This document shows positions 18,626-28,268 of a DNA stretch of 64,000 bases, in pieces. The DNA is taken from assembly GCF_030065675.1 (NCBI RefSeq), contig NZ_JASJDK010000010.1:1-64000 (forward strand), read 5' to 3'. The notes below the pieces were generated by a model. The model ran no database searches. It saw only the letters and a program-made list of their open reading frames with translations, and was not told where the DNA came from. A program made the position numbers and the translations under genes. Positions within the stretch are counted from its first letter, which is position 1; each line of letters starts with the position of its first letter. Source of the stretch: Mastigocoleus sp. MO_188.B34 (GTDB lineage Bacteria > Cyanobacteriota > Cyanobacteriia > Cyanobacteriales > Nostocaceae).

Positions 18626-19009
18626 ATGACCTACGCAATTATTGAAACTGGCGGCAAACAAATTAGAGTCGAAGCAGGTCGTTTTTACGACATCGAGCGA
18701 CTCTCTGTAGACGAAAATGAAAAAGTTACCATTGACTCAGTCTTACTCGTACAGCACAACGGTGAAGTAAACATAGGACAGCCATTGGTAAGTGGTGCGA
18801 CTGTAGAAGGTACGGTAATGCGACACTTCAGAGATCGCAAAGTGCTGGTCTACAAAATGAAGCCCAAAAAGAAAACTCGCAAAAAGCGCGGTCATCGTCA
18901 GGAAGTTACCAGATTGATGATTGACTCTATCAGTTTGAATGGCTCAACTTTGACAGAAGCAGCGACTGAAGAAAGCAGCGCAACACCTGCAGAAGCTAGT
19001 GCAGAATAG
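18626..19009 (+). CDS. rplU: 50S ribosomal protein L21
   Basis: A 127-residue large-subunit ribosomal protein binding 23S rRNA, recognised by [18 protein letters not shown] at the start and the basic [17 protein letters not shown] segment. It is about 20 residues longer than the usual form because of an acidic Ala/Glu/Ser tail ([18 protein letters not shown]). No Shine-Dalgarno sequence precedes the ATG. The 90 bases upstream contain GCTGG/CCAGC pairing (about 18573-18598) that could be part of a leader structure; this is only suggestive. The stop codon runs straight into a (GAGTAAT)n array, and rpmA follows after an unusually long 355-base gap. Confidence 0.97.
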   Translation: MTYAIIETGGKQIRVEAGRFYDIERLSVDENEKVTIDSVLLVQHNGEVNIGQPLVSGATVEGTVMRHFRDRKVLVYKMKPKKKTRKKRGHRQEVTRLMIDSISLNGSTLTEAATEESSATPAEASAE

Positions 19010-19010
19010 T

Positions 19011-19258
19011 GAGTAATGAGTAATGAGTAATGAGTAATGAGTAATGAATAATGAATAAGACTTCTGCTTGAAGTCAGAAAAATCAACTATTGAATTGATT
19101 TTTGTGCCTTATTCATGAATAAGGATATTATCAATTTTGCTATTGCTTACAAAAATAATGTACGCACTCACGGCATAAGTTTAACAAAACTGTAAGTTGC
19201 TTGATGATAATAAGCTTTTGCTTTGTTACTTATTACTTATTACTTATTACTTATTACT
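19011..19258. repeat. repeat-filled rplU-rpmA spacer (STRR pair and palindromes)
   Basis: A left heptamer array (GAGTAAT)n occupies 19011-19058 and a right array (TTACTTA)n 19226-19258; the two are largely complementary and could pair in the transcript. Between them are the hairpin GACTTC...GAAGTC (19059-19075), an AAAATCAA...TTGATTTT inverted repeat, and a perfect 18-base palindrome CCTTATTCATGAATAAGG at 19107-19124. Confidence 0.8.
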
Positions 19259-19364
19259 CCGAAAGACTTGGTAAGGTAAGAATATTCACCAAGAAAAATT
19301 TGCCAACAGATAAGGTATGGTAAACCTTTATCCTTAATTTTAAAATCAAACACAGGAGAAAATC

Positions 19365-19634
19365 ATGGCTCATAAGAAAGGAACGGGTAGTACCCGTAAC
19401 GGTCGCGACTCAAATGCTCAAAGACTAGGTGTGAAGCGTTATGGCGGTCAAGCTGTTCGTGCAGGAAATATTATTGTGCGTCAGCGCGGTACCAAGTTTC
19501 ATCCTGGAAACAATGTTGGTATCGGCAAAGATGACACAATTTTTGCCCTCATCGATGGAGTGGTAGCCTTTGAAAGAAAAGGTAAAAGTCGTAAAAAAAT
19601 CAGTGTTTATGCAACGACTCCAGGGGCTAGTTAA
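19365..19634 (+). CDS. rpmA: 50S ribosomal protein L27
   Basis: An 89-residue ribosomal protein with the typical L27 start [19 protein letters not shown], whose N-terminus reaches toward the peptidyl-transferase centre, and the [17 protein letters not shown] core. The length is normal. ATG is preceded by a clear AGGAG (about 19353-19357). It follows rplU in the conserved L21-L27 order but at 355 bases rather than the usual few tens. A long inverted repeat with a T-run follows the gene. Confidence 0.98.
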   Translation: MAHKKGTGSTRNGRDSNAQRLGVKRYGGQAVRAGNIIVRQRGTKFHPGNNVGIGKDDTIFALIDGVVAFERKGKSRKKISVYATTPGAS

Positions 19635-19716
19635 GTAGGCATATTTTTTCTTTTTTGAACCGGACTAGTCCAGAAAATTTAGAAAAGAAAAATTAATTCA
19701 CTCTCAGACATAAATT

Positions 19717-19785
19717 ATCCCATCATTATTGTTTTGCTGGACATATAACAGTCAGGCTTCAACAAATGAATGATGGGATGTTTTT
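19717..19785 (+). terminator. terminator-like inverted repeat after rpmA
   Basis: ATCCCATCATT (19717-19727) pairs perfectly with AATGATGGGAT (19769-19779), followed by GTTTTT. The stem is long, but the 41-base loop is larger than usual for an intrinsic terminator. Confidence 0.6.
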
Positions 19786-19877
19786 AATTTTCAAGTTTCT
19801 TCGTAGAGATTTTAGTAAAAAAAACTAGTTATCAAAAGGTGTTAAGTATAGAGGTGTACAAAAATTACCCCCTCTAC

Positions 19878-19958
19878 TTTCAAAATTCCAACACTTCACA
19901 ACTTCAAAACTCCAAAACTCCAAAATTCCAACACTTCAAAACTTCAAAACTTCAAAAT
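19878..19958. repeat. degenerate CTTCAAAA/CTCCAAAA tandem repeat
   Basis: A run of units such as ACTTCAAAACTCCAAAATTCCAAC fills the space between rpmA and the 3' end of moaE. Low complexity, no gene. Confidence 0.75.
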
Positions 19959-19961
19959 TAA

Positions 19962-20450
19962 TTAGCAATTTTGCTCGCAAGCACCAATACTTACCCAAGT
20001 ACTAGAACCATCAGCCCAAAATTCTTTTTTCCAAATTGGAGCATTATGCTTGAGAGTATCGATCGCATAACGACAGGCTTCAAAGGCTTCAGAACGATGG
20101 GGACAGCCAATAGCAACTAGTACACTAATTTCACCTATTTGCAAACGTCCTATCCGGTGTTGAATAACTATTCGCTTAACATCAGTCCATTGTTGTCGGA
20201 TATGAGCAGCAATCTGATAAAAAATTTGTAACGCCATTGGTTCATAAGCCTGATACTCTAGCGCAATAACGGCTTTACCATCAGTCTGATTGCGAACCAT
20301 ACCACTCATCATGACTACAGCACCATTAGCATGGTCATCAGCTTTGATATAAGCTTCATCTGGTGACAATGGCGCAAAGCTAATACCGAAGCTATCTTCA
20401 GCATTTGGTTTAATAGAGGTACTTCCGGGATTTTTGAAAATTAGATCCAT
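19962..20450 (-). CDS. moaE: molybdopterin synthase catalytic subunit MoaE
   Basis: MoaE transfers sulfur from thiocarboxylated MoaD to cyclic pyranopterin monophosphate in molybdenum cofactor synthesis. The 162-residue protein has the conserved LEYQAYEPMA segment, IQHRIGRLQIGE and RYAIDTLKHNAPIWKKE with lysines K134 and K141 at the seven-residue spacing of the active-site lysines. No moaD or other moa gene is in the window. The ATG at 20450 has no strong Shine-Dalgarno sequence. Confidence 0.94.
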   Translation of the reverse strand: MDLIFKNPGSTSIKPNAEDSFGISFAPLSPDEAYIKADDHANGAVVMMSGMVRNQTDGKAVIALEYQAYEPMALQIFYQIAAHIRQQWTDVKRIVIQHRIGRLQIGEISVLVAIGCPHRSEAFEACRYAIDTLKHNAPIWKKEFWADGSSTWVSIGACEQNC

Positions 20451-21479
20451 TGGCTATGAAACTGTTATTCAAGGCATTTTAAATATTGTTACATTTTGTA
20501 TGGCAAAATCGCACTCAATGCATCAGACTTGGAATTAAAGGGGGTTCCTAAAAAGCAAAAACATTTATTAAATACTGTTGATTAATGCCTAGTGGTTAGT
20601 AATAACCCTACAGTAAACATATTTGACAAACTCAATTTTTCTTGTAAAGGCAGACTAGCAGCCCATACAAGAAATATATTTGATTGCTAGAATCTATTTT
20701 TTTGTGCAAACATTTTAAACAAGTTATTTAAAGAAATTAGTTTAGAGAAAATATTAAACGATTTTAAACATCGAATTTAAAGGTTAAAATTAGAAAAAAC
20801 AAATATTTTCTCTTTTATTTTTGCTTCATCATACAAAAAAAAGTTTAATATATTCTTCACACGCAACCTTTCGTATTGTATTCAACAGTCTCTTGTTTAC
20901 TTGCAAGGAATATTTATAATGGAAAGTCAAATTTATAACGAAATTTTCCAATATTGATTGCGAACATTTATTTTGAAATATAAACTTCAAAATGTTGTAA
21001 TTTTCAAATGTTGTGAATATAACTGTTTGGTAAAAACTTACTCTTGACAAAAACGCTAATAATTACGTAGCTTCTAATATGTATAACTAAGAACATGCAG
21101 ACAGATAAATCAGAATTAATGGTAATTTATAGGGCATATTACTATAATTAAGGTGATAAAAATAGCTGAACTTAATTAAAAACATTCAAAAATGATTCAA
21201 TAGAAACAAAACCTTGCGGTTATCGTTTTATTTCTAGAGCTTGAAGCCTAGTTTTAATTTTCTGCACAACAAAAATTATCTGCTCTGAAATACGCTAATT
21301 GCAAATGGTGTGAGAATCTTACTCAGTAAACAATAGGAATAAAGATGTCTTTTGCGGCTAAATACATAGTAGTTATAACCTTATAGGCTGTAACTAATAT
21401 TGATTTCCTGCTTTAGTAATGAAATATCTGCCAGCCAGTTTCAAGAAAATTATAATGACAGCAATAGTAGGAAAATTTG
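20451..21479. other. 1-kb AT-rich intergenic region
   Basis: No convincing gene, tRNA or array. A 73-codon minus-strand open frame (20829-21050) has no ribosome site, is Phe/Asn/Lys-rich as expected for translated AT-rich spacer, and matches nothing I know. The end of the region carries the promoter and AGGA-type ribosome site of the next kinase. Confidence 0.5.
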
Positions 21480-24400
21480 ATGAACTCTCTATTGTCTAAA
21501 AAAGAGTTAGCAAGGATTGAGGCATTGTATCAATATCGAATTCTTGATACTTCTCCAGAAGAAGAATTTGATGATTTGGCTTTTTTAGCGGCGCAAGTTT
21601 GCCAAACACCAATAGCACTGATTAATCTGATTGACATCAACCGCCAGTGGTTCAAAGCTAAAGTAGGTTTAGATGTGGAAGAAATGCCCCGAAGTATGGG
21701 ATTTTGTCCTTTGTGTATAGAACAAAATGATGTTCTAATTATCCCCGACACTTTAGCTGACGAGCGATTTGCGAATTCCCCTGTAGTTCAATCTTATCCT
21801 TTTGCTAGATTTTATGCTGGCGTACCTCTAATTACTTACCAGGGACATGACATTGGAACCTTGTGTGTTGTTGACACTGAGCCAAGAGAGATTAGCGAGA
21901 AACAAATCAAATCACTACAAGCTATCAGTCGTCAGGTGATTAAACAATTAGAAATTAAAAGAAATTTATCTGAACTAGTAGATATAAAAAAAGAATACCA
22001 ACAAGCGCAGGTAGCACTAAGAGATAGTCAAGGTATTATTAATAGCTTTTTTGAGAGTGCCCCAATGATGATGGGGATAATTGAAATTGTTGATGATGAT
22101 ATTTTGCATATTTCTGGTAATGCTGCTGCTGCAGAATTATTTGAGATGACCCCGGAAGAAATGGGGAATCGCTTACTTAGTGAAATGAACCTACCACAAC
22201 AATATTTACAAGTTTGGGTTCAAAGATATTTAGAAAGTAGTAATGAAAATTTACCCCTTACCTTTGAAGATTCCTATGATAAACCTACGGAAAAAATATG
22301 GCTCAAAATAACAGTTTCGCCAATTCCTTGCGATAATAAACGTCAAAGATTTGCTTATTTTGTTGAAGATATTACCGAGCCCAAACGGGTAGAATCAGAG
22401 CGGTTACAGTTATTAGTTAACGAACAAGCTGCACGAAATAGAATTACAAATATTTTTGAAAGTATTACCGATGGTTTTGTTGCATTAGACCGTCAATGGT
22501 GTTTTACCTATGTTAATCAACAAGCAGAATTACTTTTACAAAGAACAAGAAAACAACTTTTAGGAAAGAGTATCTGGGAGGAATTTCCCGAATCATTACT
22601 ATCTAGGTTTTACGAAGAATATCACCATGCACTATCAGCACAAGTCAGTGTTAAATTTGAGGAGTTCTATGCTCCACTAAATATATGGTTTTCCGTACAT
22701 GCTTATCCATCTAAAGAAGGATTATCAATTTATTTTCAAGATATTACTGAAAGGAAAAATTACGAAGAAAATTTACGCTGGAAAGAAGCTTTATTACGTT
22801 CGATGAACAGTGTGTCACCACTTGCTTTTTATGTGGTCGATCATACGACAGAAAATATTTTATTTGCAAATGAACGTTTCCGAGAACTTTGGGGGATTGA
22901 AGAACTCAAAGAAGTAATGGAAAGGAATATCTTAAAGCATGCAGATGTGATGGAAGCATGCCAAAAATCAATGGGAATTATTCCATTTGATACTTGTTTG
23001 CCAGAATCAACAGAAAAATGTATCTGTGAAGATGAAATATTGTTACCTGATGGTCGAACAATTCGACGTTTTTCTCGACAGATTTTAAATGATGGATTAG
23101 ATTTCGGGCGTTTGTATATTTTAGAAGATATTACAGCACGTAAACAGGTAGAACAAAAAATCAGAGAACAAGCTGCATTATTAGATTTAACTACAGATGC
23201 AATTGTTTTGAGAGATTTATATAACAATATTTTACTTTGGAATAAGAGTGCCGAAAAACTTTATGGGTGGAAAGAAGAAGAAGTTATTGGCAAAAATGCT
23301 AATCGATTATTAAAAACAGAATTTAAACATTCAGAAGAAATTTTAAATACCGTACTAGAAAAAGGGATTTGGCGGGGAGAATTAAAAAAAATTAGTAAAT
23401 TTGGTAAGGAAATTATTGTTGATAGTTGTTGGACATTGGTAAAAGATGAAAACTTCAAACCAAAGTCTATTATGGTGGTTGATACTGATATTACTCAGAA
23501 AAAACAACTAGAAACCCAATTTCTACGAGCTCAGCGAATGGAAAGTATTGGGACTTTAGCTAGTGGTATTGCTCACGATTTAAATAATGTACTTTCTCCA
23601 ATCTTGATGTCAGCACAGCTATTGAAGCTTAAATCTCAAGATGAAAGTATGACTGAAATGTTATCAATCGTTGAAAAAAATGCCAAGCGTGGTGCAAACT
23701 TAGTCAAACAGGTACTTTCCTATGCAAGAGGGATAGAAGGCGATCGCACATTATTGCAGATGAAGCATTTGATTTTGGAAATGCAGCAAATTATAGATCA
23801 GACTTTTCCCAAATCAATTCGGACAGAAATCGATATTCAGCCTGATTTATGGGATGTTTATGGGGACAATACCCAAATTCATCAGGTACTAATGAATTTA
23901 TGTCTCAATGCTCGCGATGCAATTTTAGAAGATGGAACCCTAAGGATATCAGTTGAGAATATTTTTATCGATGAAAATTACGCTCAAATGAACTTGGAAG
24001 CAAAGGTTGGTTCTTATGTGCTTCTCAAGGTTGAGGATACTGGGGTTGGTATTCCAAATGATTTATTAGGAAGAATTTTTGAACCATTTTTCACCACCAA
24101 AGAATTCGGTCAGGGTACCGGATTGGGACTTTCAACTGTGATGGGTATTATTAAAGGTCATGGTGGTTTCATCAGCGTTTCTAGTCGTGTAGGTCAAGAA
24201 ACAAGTTTTCATGTCTATTTACCAGCAAGTAATGTTTCCCTGGAACAATTGGTAGAAGATATTGCAGCTACTCCTTCGGGTTGTGGAGAATTGATTTTGG
24301 TAGTTGATGATGAACCAGCAATTAGAGAAATTACTAAAAATTCTTTGGAACATCATAATTATCAAGTTATTACTGCTAGTGATGGAATAGAAGCAGTTGC

Positions 24401-24653
24401 TATATATGCTCAGTATAAAAATAAAATCAGTGCTGCCATCATTGATATGATGATGCCAAATATGGATGGAGCAACAACTATTAGTACCCTAAGGAAAATG
24501 AATCCTCAGGTGCGAATTGTTGCGGTGAGTGGTTTAATGAATAGTGAAAATCTACCGGGTAAAAATACAGGCAATGCTGTAACTTTTCTTCAGAAACCTT
24601 ATACGACTCAAGCATTACTACAAAAACTTCATAAAGTTTTGCCTCAAAACTAA
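21480..24653 (+). CDS. hybrid sensor histidine kinase, GAF-PAS(x4)-HisKA-HATPase-REC
   Basis: A 1057-residue soluble kinase. A GAF domain (about 25-165; ALINLIDINRQWFKA, no bilin Cys-His) is followed by four PAS-like domains (about 185-305, 320-430, 435-555, 565-680), an NtrB-like HisKA with H699 in GIAHDLNNVLSPILM, a HATPase (N-box NLCLNARDAI, DTGVGIPNDLLG, GTGLGLSTVMG) and a C-terminal receiver (about 940-1055; VVDDEPAIRE, AAIIDMMMPNMDG, LQKPYT). The GAF is closely related to that of the kinase at 846-2969, so these are paralogues. ATG at 21480 follows a TTG codon and an AGGA. Phosphate probably moves intramolecularly to the attached receiver. Confidence 0.94.
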   Translation: MNSLLSKKELARIEALYQYRILDTSPEEEFDDLAFLAAQVCQTPIALINLIDINRQWFKAKVGLDVEEMPRSMGFCPLCIEQNDVLIIPDTLADERFANSPVVQSYPFARFYAGVPLITYQGHDIGTLCVVDTEPREISEKQIKSLQAISRQVIKQLEIKRNLSELVDIKKEYQQAQVALRDSQGIINSFFESAPMMMGIIEIVDDDILHISGNAAAAELFEMTPEEMGNRLLSEMNLPQQYLQVWVQRYLESSNENLPLTFEDSYDKPTEKIWLKITVSPIPCDNKRQRFAYFVEDITEPKRVESERLQLLVNEQAARNRITNIFESITDGFVALDRQWCFTYVNQQAELLLQRTRKQLLGKSIWEEFPESLLSRFYEEYHHALSAQVSVKFEEFYAPLNIWFSVHAYPSKEGLSIYFQDITERKNYEENLRWKEALLRSMNSVSPLAFYVVDHTTENILFANERFRELWGIEELKEVMERNILKHADVMEACQKSMGIIPFDTCLPESTEKCICEDEILLPDGRTIRRFSRQILNDGLDFGRLYILEDITARKQVEQKIREQAALLDLTTDAIVLRDLYNNILLWNKSAEKLYGWKEEEVIGKNANRLLKTEFKHSEEILNTVLEKGIWRGELKKISKFGKEIIVDSCWTLVKDENFKPKSIMVVDTDITQKKQLETQFLRAQRMESIGTLASGIAHDLNNVLSPILMSAQLLKLKSQDESMTEMLSIVEKNAKRGANLVKQVLSYARGIEGDRTLLQMKHLILEMQQIIDQTFPKSIRTEIDIQPDLWDVYGDNTQIHQVLMNLCLNARDAILEDGTLRISVENIFIDENYAQMNLEAKVGSYVLLKVEDTGVGIPNDLLGRIFEPFFTTKEFGQGTGLGLSTVMGIIKGHGGFISVSSRVGQETSFHVYLPASNVSLEQLVEDIAATPSGCGELILVVDDEPAIREITKNSLEHHNYQVITASDGIEAVAIYAQYKNKISAAIIDMMMPNMDGATTISTLRKMNPQVRIVAVSGLMNSENLPGKNTGNAVTFLQKPYTTQALLQKLHKVLPQN

Positions 24654-24693
24654 TCTAAGTATGTTAAGAAGAAAAATCATAACTAGTTTGGAA

Positions 24694-24717
24694 TAGCGCT
24701 TTAGCGCTAAAGCGCTA
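24694..24717. repeat. perfect 24-bp palindrome
   Basis: TAGCGCTTTAGCGCTAAAGCGCTA is a perfect palindrome just after the GAF-PAS4 kinase, followed by CTACGAGCC. Related sequence (GTGCTTTAGCGCATAAAA, CGTAGTAG...CTACTACG) recurs at 37402-37500, so it is probably a dispersed element. The rest of the spacer up to 25221 holds degenerate CTAAGTTTTTGAATC-like repeats. Confidence 0.75.
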
Positions 24718-25221
24718 CTACGAGCCAAATACAGATATTTTATATTTATTTATTACATAGGTTACTTTTTTCTCGCCTACTTGCTTAAGTTTGTAAATCC
24801 TAAGTTTTTTGAATCCTAAGTTCTTTATCTCTAAGTTTTTGATTTCCAAGCTGTTTAAATTTGGGTTATTGAATTTGAGTTACTGAATTTGAGGTTATGT
24901 CATTTGAAGGTATATGATTTTAAATATTTGAAACTCAAATGTTTAAGTCTCAAGCTGTTTCCTTCGCATCAGACCACATAAATTAGATTCAGAAATTATG
25001 TTGTAATTTTTACAAGGTAAAACTTAAAGAGAACATACTAATAAGGAGTTGGTATGTTTTATGCACCAAATATTTTCATTCAGAGAAACCACATGTTTGT
25101 CTTAATGAATAAGATGATATGTATAAATAATTATTAAAAAATATAAAAAAGTTAATATAAATAGAATGAGAGTATTTTGCTTAAGTTGTGTTTCTTATAT
25201 TTTGCTCCCAATTCTTTTTAT

Positions 25222-28137
25222 ATGAATAATTTAATTTTAGTTGCTGATGATGATGTTTTAACAAGAATACATCTACGCGAGCTACTAGAGTATGCAGGTT
25301 ATCAAGTAGTAGAAGCTAATGATGGTGAGCAAGCCTTAGTTATTTATAATCAATTAAAACCCGATCTAATTTTATTGGATGCGCTCATGCCAGTGATGGA
25401 TGGCTTAACTTGTTGTGAGCGACTACATAATCTTCCAGGGGGAGCAAATACCCCTATGCTAATTATAACAGCAATGTATGACGAAAAATCTGTAGAAAAA
25501 GCTTTTGCTGTTGGGGCTACAGATTATATTACCAAGCCAATTCACTGGTCAGTACTGCGTCAGCGAGTTCGCCGTTTATTAGATGCAAGTCTAATGATGC
25601 AAGAATTACGACAACAAACCCAGCAAGCTAAAGCGCGGGAAGTTAAGCTAAAAATGGCTTTATCTGCTGCATCTATGGGAACCTGGGATTGGGATATCCT
25701 CCGTAATAAGATTATCTGGTCAGGTCACAGAGAAGCTTTATCTGGTTTAGAACAAGGTACTTTTGATGGCTCTTACGAAACTTTTTTATGCTGTATTTAT
25801 CCTGAAGATCGCGAACGAGTCAACGGTGCAATTCGTCGAGCAATAGAAAAGGGTACCGATTACGATCTGGAATATCGTATGGTTTTGCCGGATGGTAATA
25901 TTCGTTGGGTATTCAGTAAAGGGGTAGTATTTCGCGATCGCTTGGGTGTAGCAGAACGAATGTCTGGGGTAGATGTAGATATTACCGTTCGCAAACAAGC
26001 TGAATCAGCTTTAGAAGCATATGCAAATCGACAAGCACTTTTGGCTGAGTTAAGTCAAATGGCGTTGGCTGGAGTAGAATTAGGTGCTCTCATGCAGCAA
26101 GCGACTAAAATAGTAGCTCAATGCTTGAATGTTAAGTATTGTCAAGTATTGGAATTGCTTGATGATAAAAGTGCTTTTATTTTACGAGCCGGTGTGGGTT
26201 GGGATAAAGGGGTTGTAGGTCACACAAGAATCAAAAATGAACAGGAATCTCAACCTGGGTATACTTTATCCAGTGAAGAAGTAGTAATTAGTGAAGACAT
26301 TAGTAGGGAAGTACGATTTACAATTCCACAATTGCTTGTTGAGCATCAAGTTACTAGTAGTATATGTGTGGCAATTAAAAGTAGGGGAATTCCCTTTGGT
26401 GTTTTAGGAACATATACATCGGAAAGCCGTAGCTTTAGCAAAGATGATATTTATTTCTTACAAGCAACTGCAAATTTATTAGCAACAGCAATAGAACGCA
26501 AAGGTACGGAAGAAAAATTGCGTCAAAGTGAAAGACGTTTTCAAATAATTGCTCGTGCGACTAATGATGCGGTTTGGGATTGGGATTTGCAGACCAATCA
26601 AATTTCTTGGAATGAAAGCGTACAAAAGATGTTTGGCTATTCACCCGAACAATTAGAAGGTGATGCTGACTTGTGGTATGCACATATCCACCCGGAAGAT
26701 AGAAACAAAATAATTCGCGATATTTATGCTTTTGTTGATAGCGAGCAACAGGATTGGTCAAATGAATATCGTTTTCGTCGCGCAGATGGTTCCTATGCTT
26801 ATATTTTTGATCGGGGTTATGTTGTTCGCGATCGCAACGGTGAACCTTTGCGTATGATTGGAGCCATGATGGACATTGGCGATCGCAAACTGATTCAAGA
26901 GGAATTACAGCGTCAAAATTTACGTTCAAAATTGTTTGCAAACGTCACTTTAAAAATTCGTCAGTCCTTACAAGTAGATGAAATTTTACAAACTACAGTA
27001 ACAGAGGTACAAAAATTACTTTATGCCGATAGAGTATTGATTTTACGTTTACTTAGCGATAATTCAATTTTGGTAGTCAAGGAAGCCGTAGTTCCTGGTT
27101 TACCGGTGGTATTAGATCAAGATATCAATGACCCCTGTTTTGGCGAAAAGTATATTGATAAATATAGTCAAGGGCGAATAAGTGCAATTGCAAATATAGA
27201 AAAATCAGATATCAAACCATGTCATGTCAAATTTTTGCAGCAGTTTGGTGTCAAAGCAAATTTAGTAGTACCAATACTTTTACCCGATGGAATTTGGGGT
27301 TTACTAATTGCTCATCAATGTGCAAATACTCGTGAATGGACTGACTGGGAAACAGAACTCCTACGTCAGCTTGCAGACCAAATCGGGATAGCTATTTCCC
27401 AGGCTAAATTACTCGAGCAAGAAACCCGACAACGTCAAGAACTCGCACGTTCAAACGAAGAATTACAGCAATTTGCTTTCATTGCTTCCCACGATTTGCA
27501 AGAACCACTCCGAAAAATCAAAGCTTTTGGCGATCGCTTGCAAGTAAGTTGTCGTGAATCCCTTTCTCCCCAAGGATTAGATTATTTACAAAGAATGCAA
27601 AATGCTGCTGGGAGAATGCAAAACTTAATCGAAGATTTGTTAGATCTATCGCGTATCACTACAAGAGCACAACCTTTTATTGCAGTAGATTTAACTCAAA
27701 TTGTTGAAGGAGTTTTATCGGATTTAGAAATTAGGATTCAACAGACCCAAGCAAAGATAGAGATTGGAAAATTAAGCACAATTAATGCAGATCCTTTACA
27801 AATTCGTCAATTACTACAAAATTTGATTGGTAATGCTTTAAAATTTCATCGTGATTCCGTTCCACCTTTAATCAATATATATTCCCAAGAGATAGAAACC
27901 GAAGAAGATTTACGTTGGTGTGAAATTGTTGTTAAAGATAATGGAATTGGTTTTAACGAAAAATATCTCGACCGAATTTTTAATGTGTTTCAACGTTTGC
28001 ACGGTCGCAGTGAATATGAAGGTACGGGAATGGGTTTAGCTATTTGTCGGAAAATCGTCGAACGCCATAAGGGTAAGATTACCGCCAAAAGCGAACTAGG
28101 AAAAGGAACGAGTTTTATTGTGACGTTACCGCTTTGA
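25222..28137 (+). CDS. hybrid kinase with DXCF-type cyanobacteriochrome GAF (REC-PAS-GAF-PAS-GAF-HisKA-HATPase)
   Basis: A 971-residue soluble kinase. An N-terminal receiver (about 4-120; VADDDVLTRIH, LILLDALMPVMDG, TKPIHW) precedes PAS 1 (about 145-260), GAF 1 (about 270-435), PAS 2 (about 450-560), GAF 2 (about 575-730), a phytochrome-type HisKA with H757 in ASHDLQEPLRKI, and a HATPase (NLIGNALKFH, GTGMGLAICRK). GAF 2 has cyanobacteriochrome features: DPCF with C639, and C667-H668 in IKPCHVKFLQQFGVKANLVV, plus IWGLLIAHQC. The two cysteines are 28 residues apart, as in DXCF photoreceptors. It should bind a bilin and photoswitch between a short- and a longer-wavelength state. GAF 1 lacks these cysteines. 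ATG at 25222 chosen over a TTG 15 codons upstream. Confidence 0.92.
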   Translation: MNNLILVADDDVLTRIHLRELLEYAGYQVVEANDGEQALVIYNQLKPDLILLDALMPVMDGLTCCERLHNLPGGANTPMLIITAMYDEKSVEKAFAVGATDYITKPIHWSVLRQRVRRLLDASLMMQELRQQTQQAKAREVKLKMALSAASMGTWDWDILRNKIIWSGHREALSGLEQGTFDGSYETFLCCIYPEDRERVNGAIRRAIEKGTDYDLEYRMVLPDGNIRWVFSKGVVFRDRLGVAERMSGVDVDITVRKQAESALEAYANRQALLAELSQMALAGVELGALMQQATKIVAQCLNVKYCQVLELLDDKSAFILRAGVGWDKGVVGHTRIKNEQESQPGYTLSSEEVVISEDISREVRFTIPQLLVEHQVTSSICVAIKSRGIPFGVLGTYTSESRSFSKDDIYFLQATANLLATAIERKGTEEKLRQSERRFQIIARATNDAVWDWDLQTNQISWNESVQKMFGYSPEQLEGDADLWYAHIHPEDRNKIIRDIYAFVDSEQQDWSNEYRFRRADGSYAYIFDRGYVVRDRNGEPLRMIGAMMDIGDRKLIQEELQRQNLRSKLFANVTLKIRQSLQVDEILQTTVTEVQKLLYADRVLILRLLSDNSILVVKEAVVPGLPVVLDQDINDPCFGEKYIDKYSQGRISAIANIEKSDIKPCHVKFLQQFGVKANLVVPILLPDGIWGLLIAHQCANTREWTDWETELLRQLADQIGIAISQAKLLEQETRQRQELARSNEELQQFAFIASHDLQEPLRKIKAFGDRLQVSCRESLSPQGLDYLQRMQNAAGRMQNLIEDLLDLSRITTRAQPFIAVDLTQIVEGVLSDLEIRIQQTQAKIEIGKLSTINADPLQIRQLLQNLIGNALKFHRDSVPPLINIYSQEIETEEDLRWCEIVVKDNGIGFNEKYLDRIFNVFQRLHGRSEYEGTGMGLAICRKIVERHKGKITAKSELGKGTSFIVTLPL

Positions 28138-28268
28138 TTGGTGATTGGGAAAGTGTGGGAAGTGTGGGAGGCTTGGAAAGTACTGTAAGTTTAGGAATTA
28201 GGTATTGAGAAATAACATAATGAGAAATAACTCCTGACTTCTGACTCCTTACTCCTTACTCCTTACCC

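Noticed and set aside
19011-19058. CRISPR-like direct repeats (also at 35444 and 60281)
   Set aside because: These are contiguous seven-base units with no spacers, i.e. short tandem repeats, not CRISPR arrays.
20829-21050. 73-codon minus-strand open frame in AT-rich spacer
   Set aside because: Composition is as expected for translated AT-rich DNA, there is no Shine-Dalgarno sequence and no recognisable domain.
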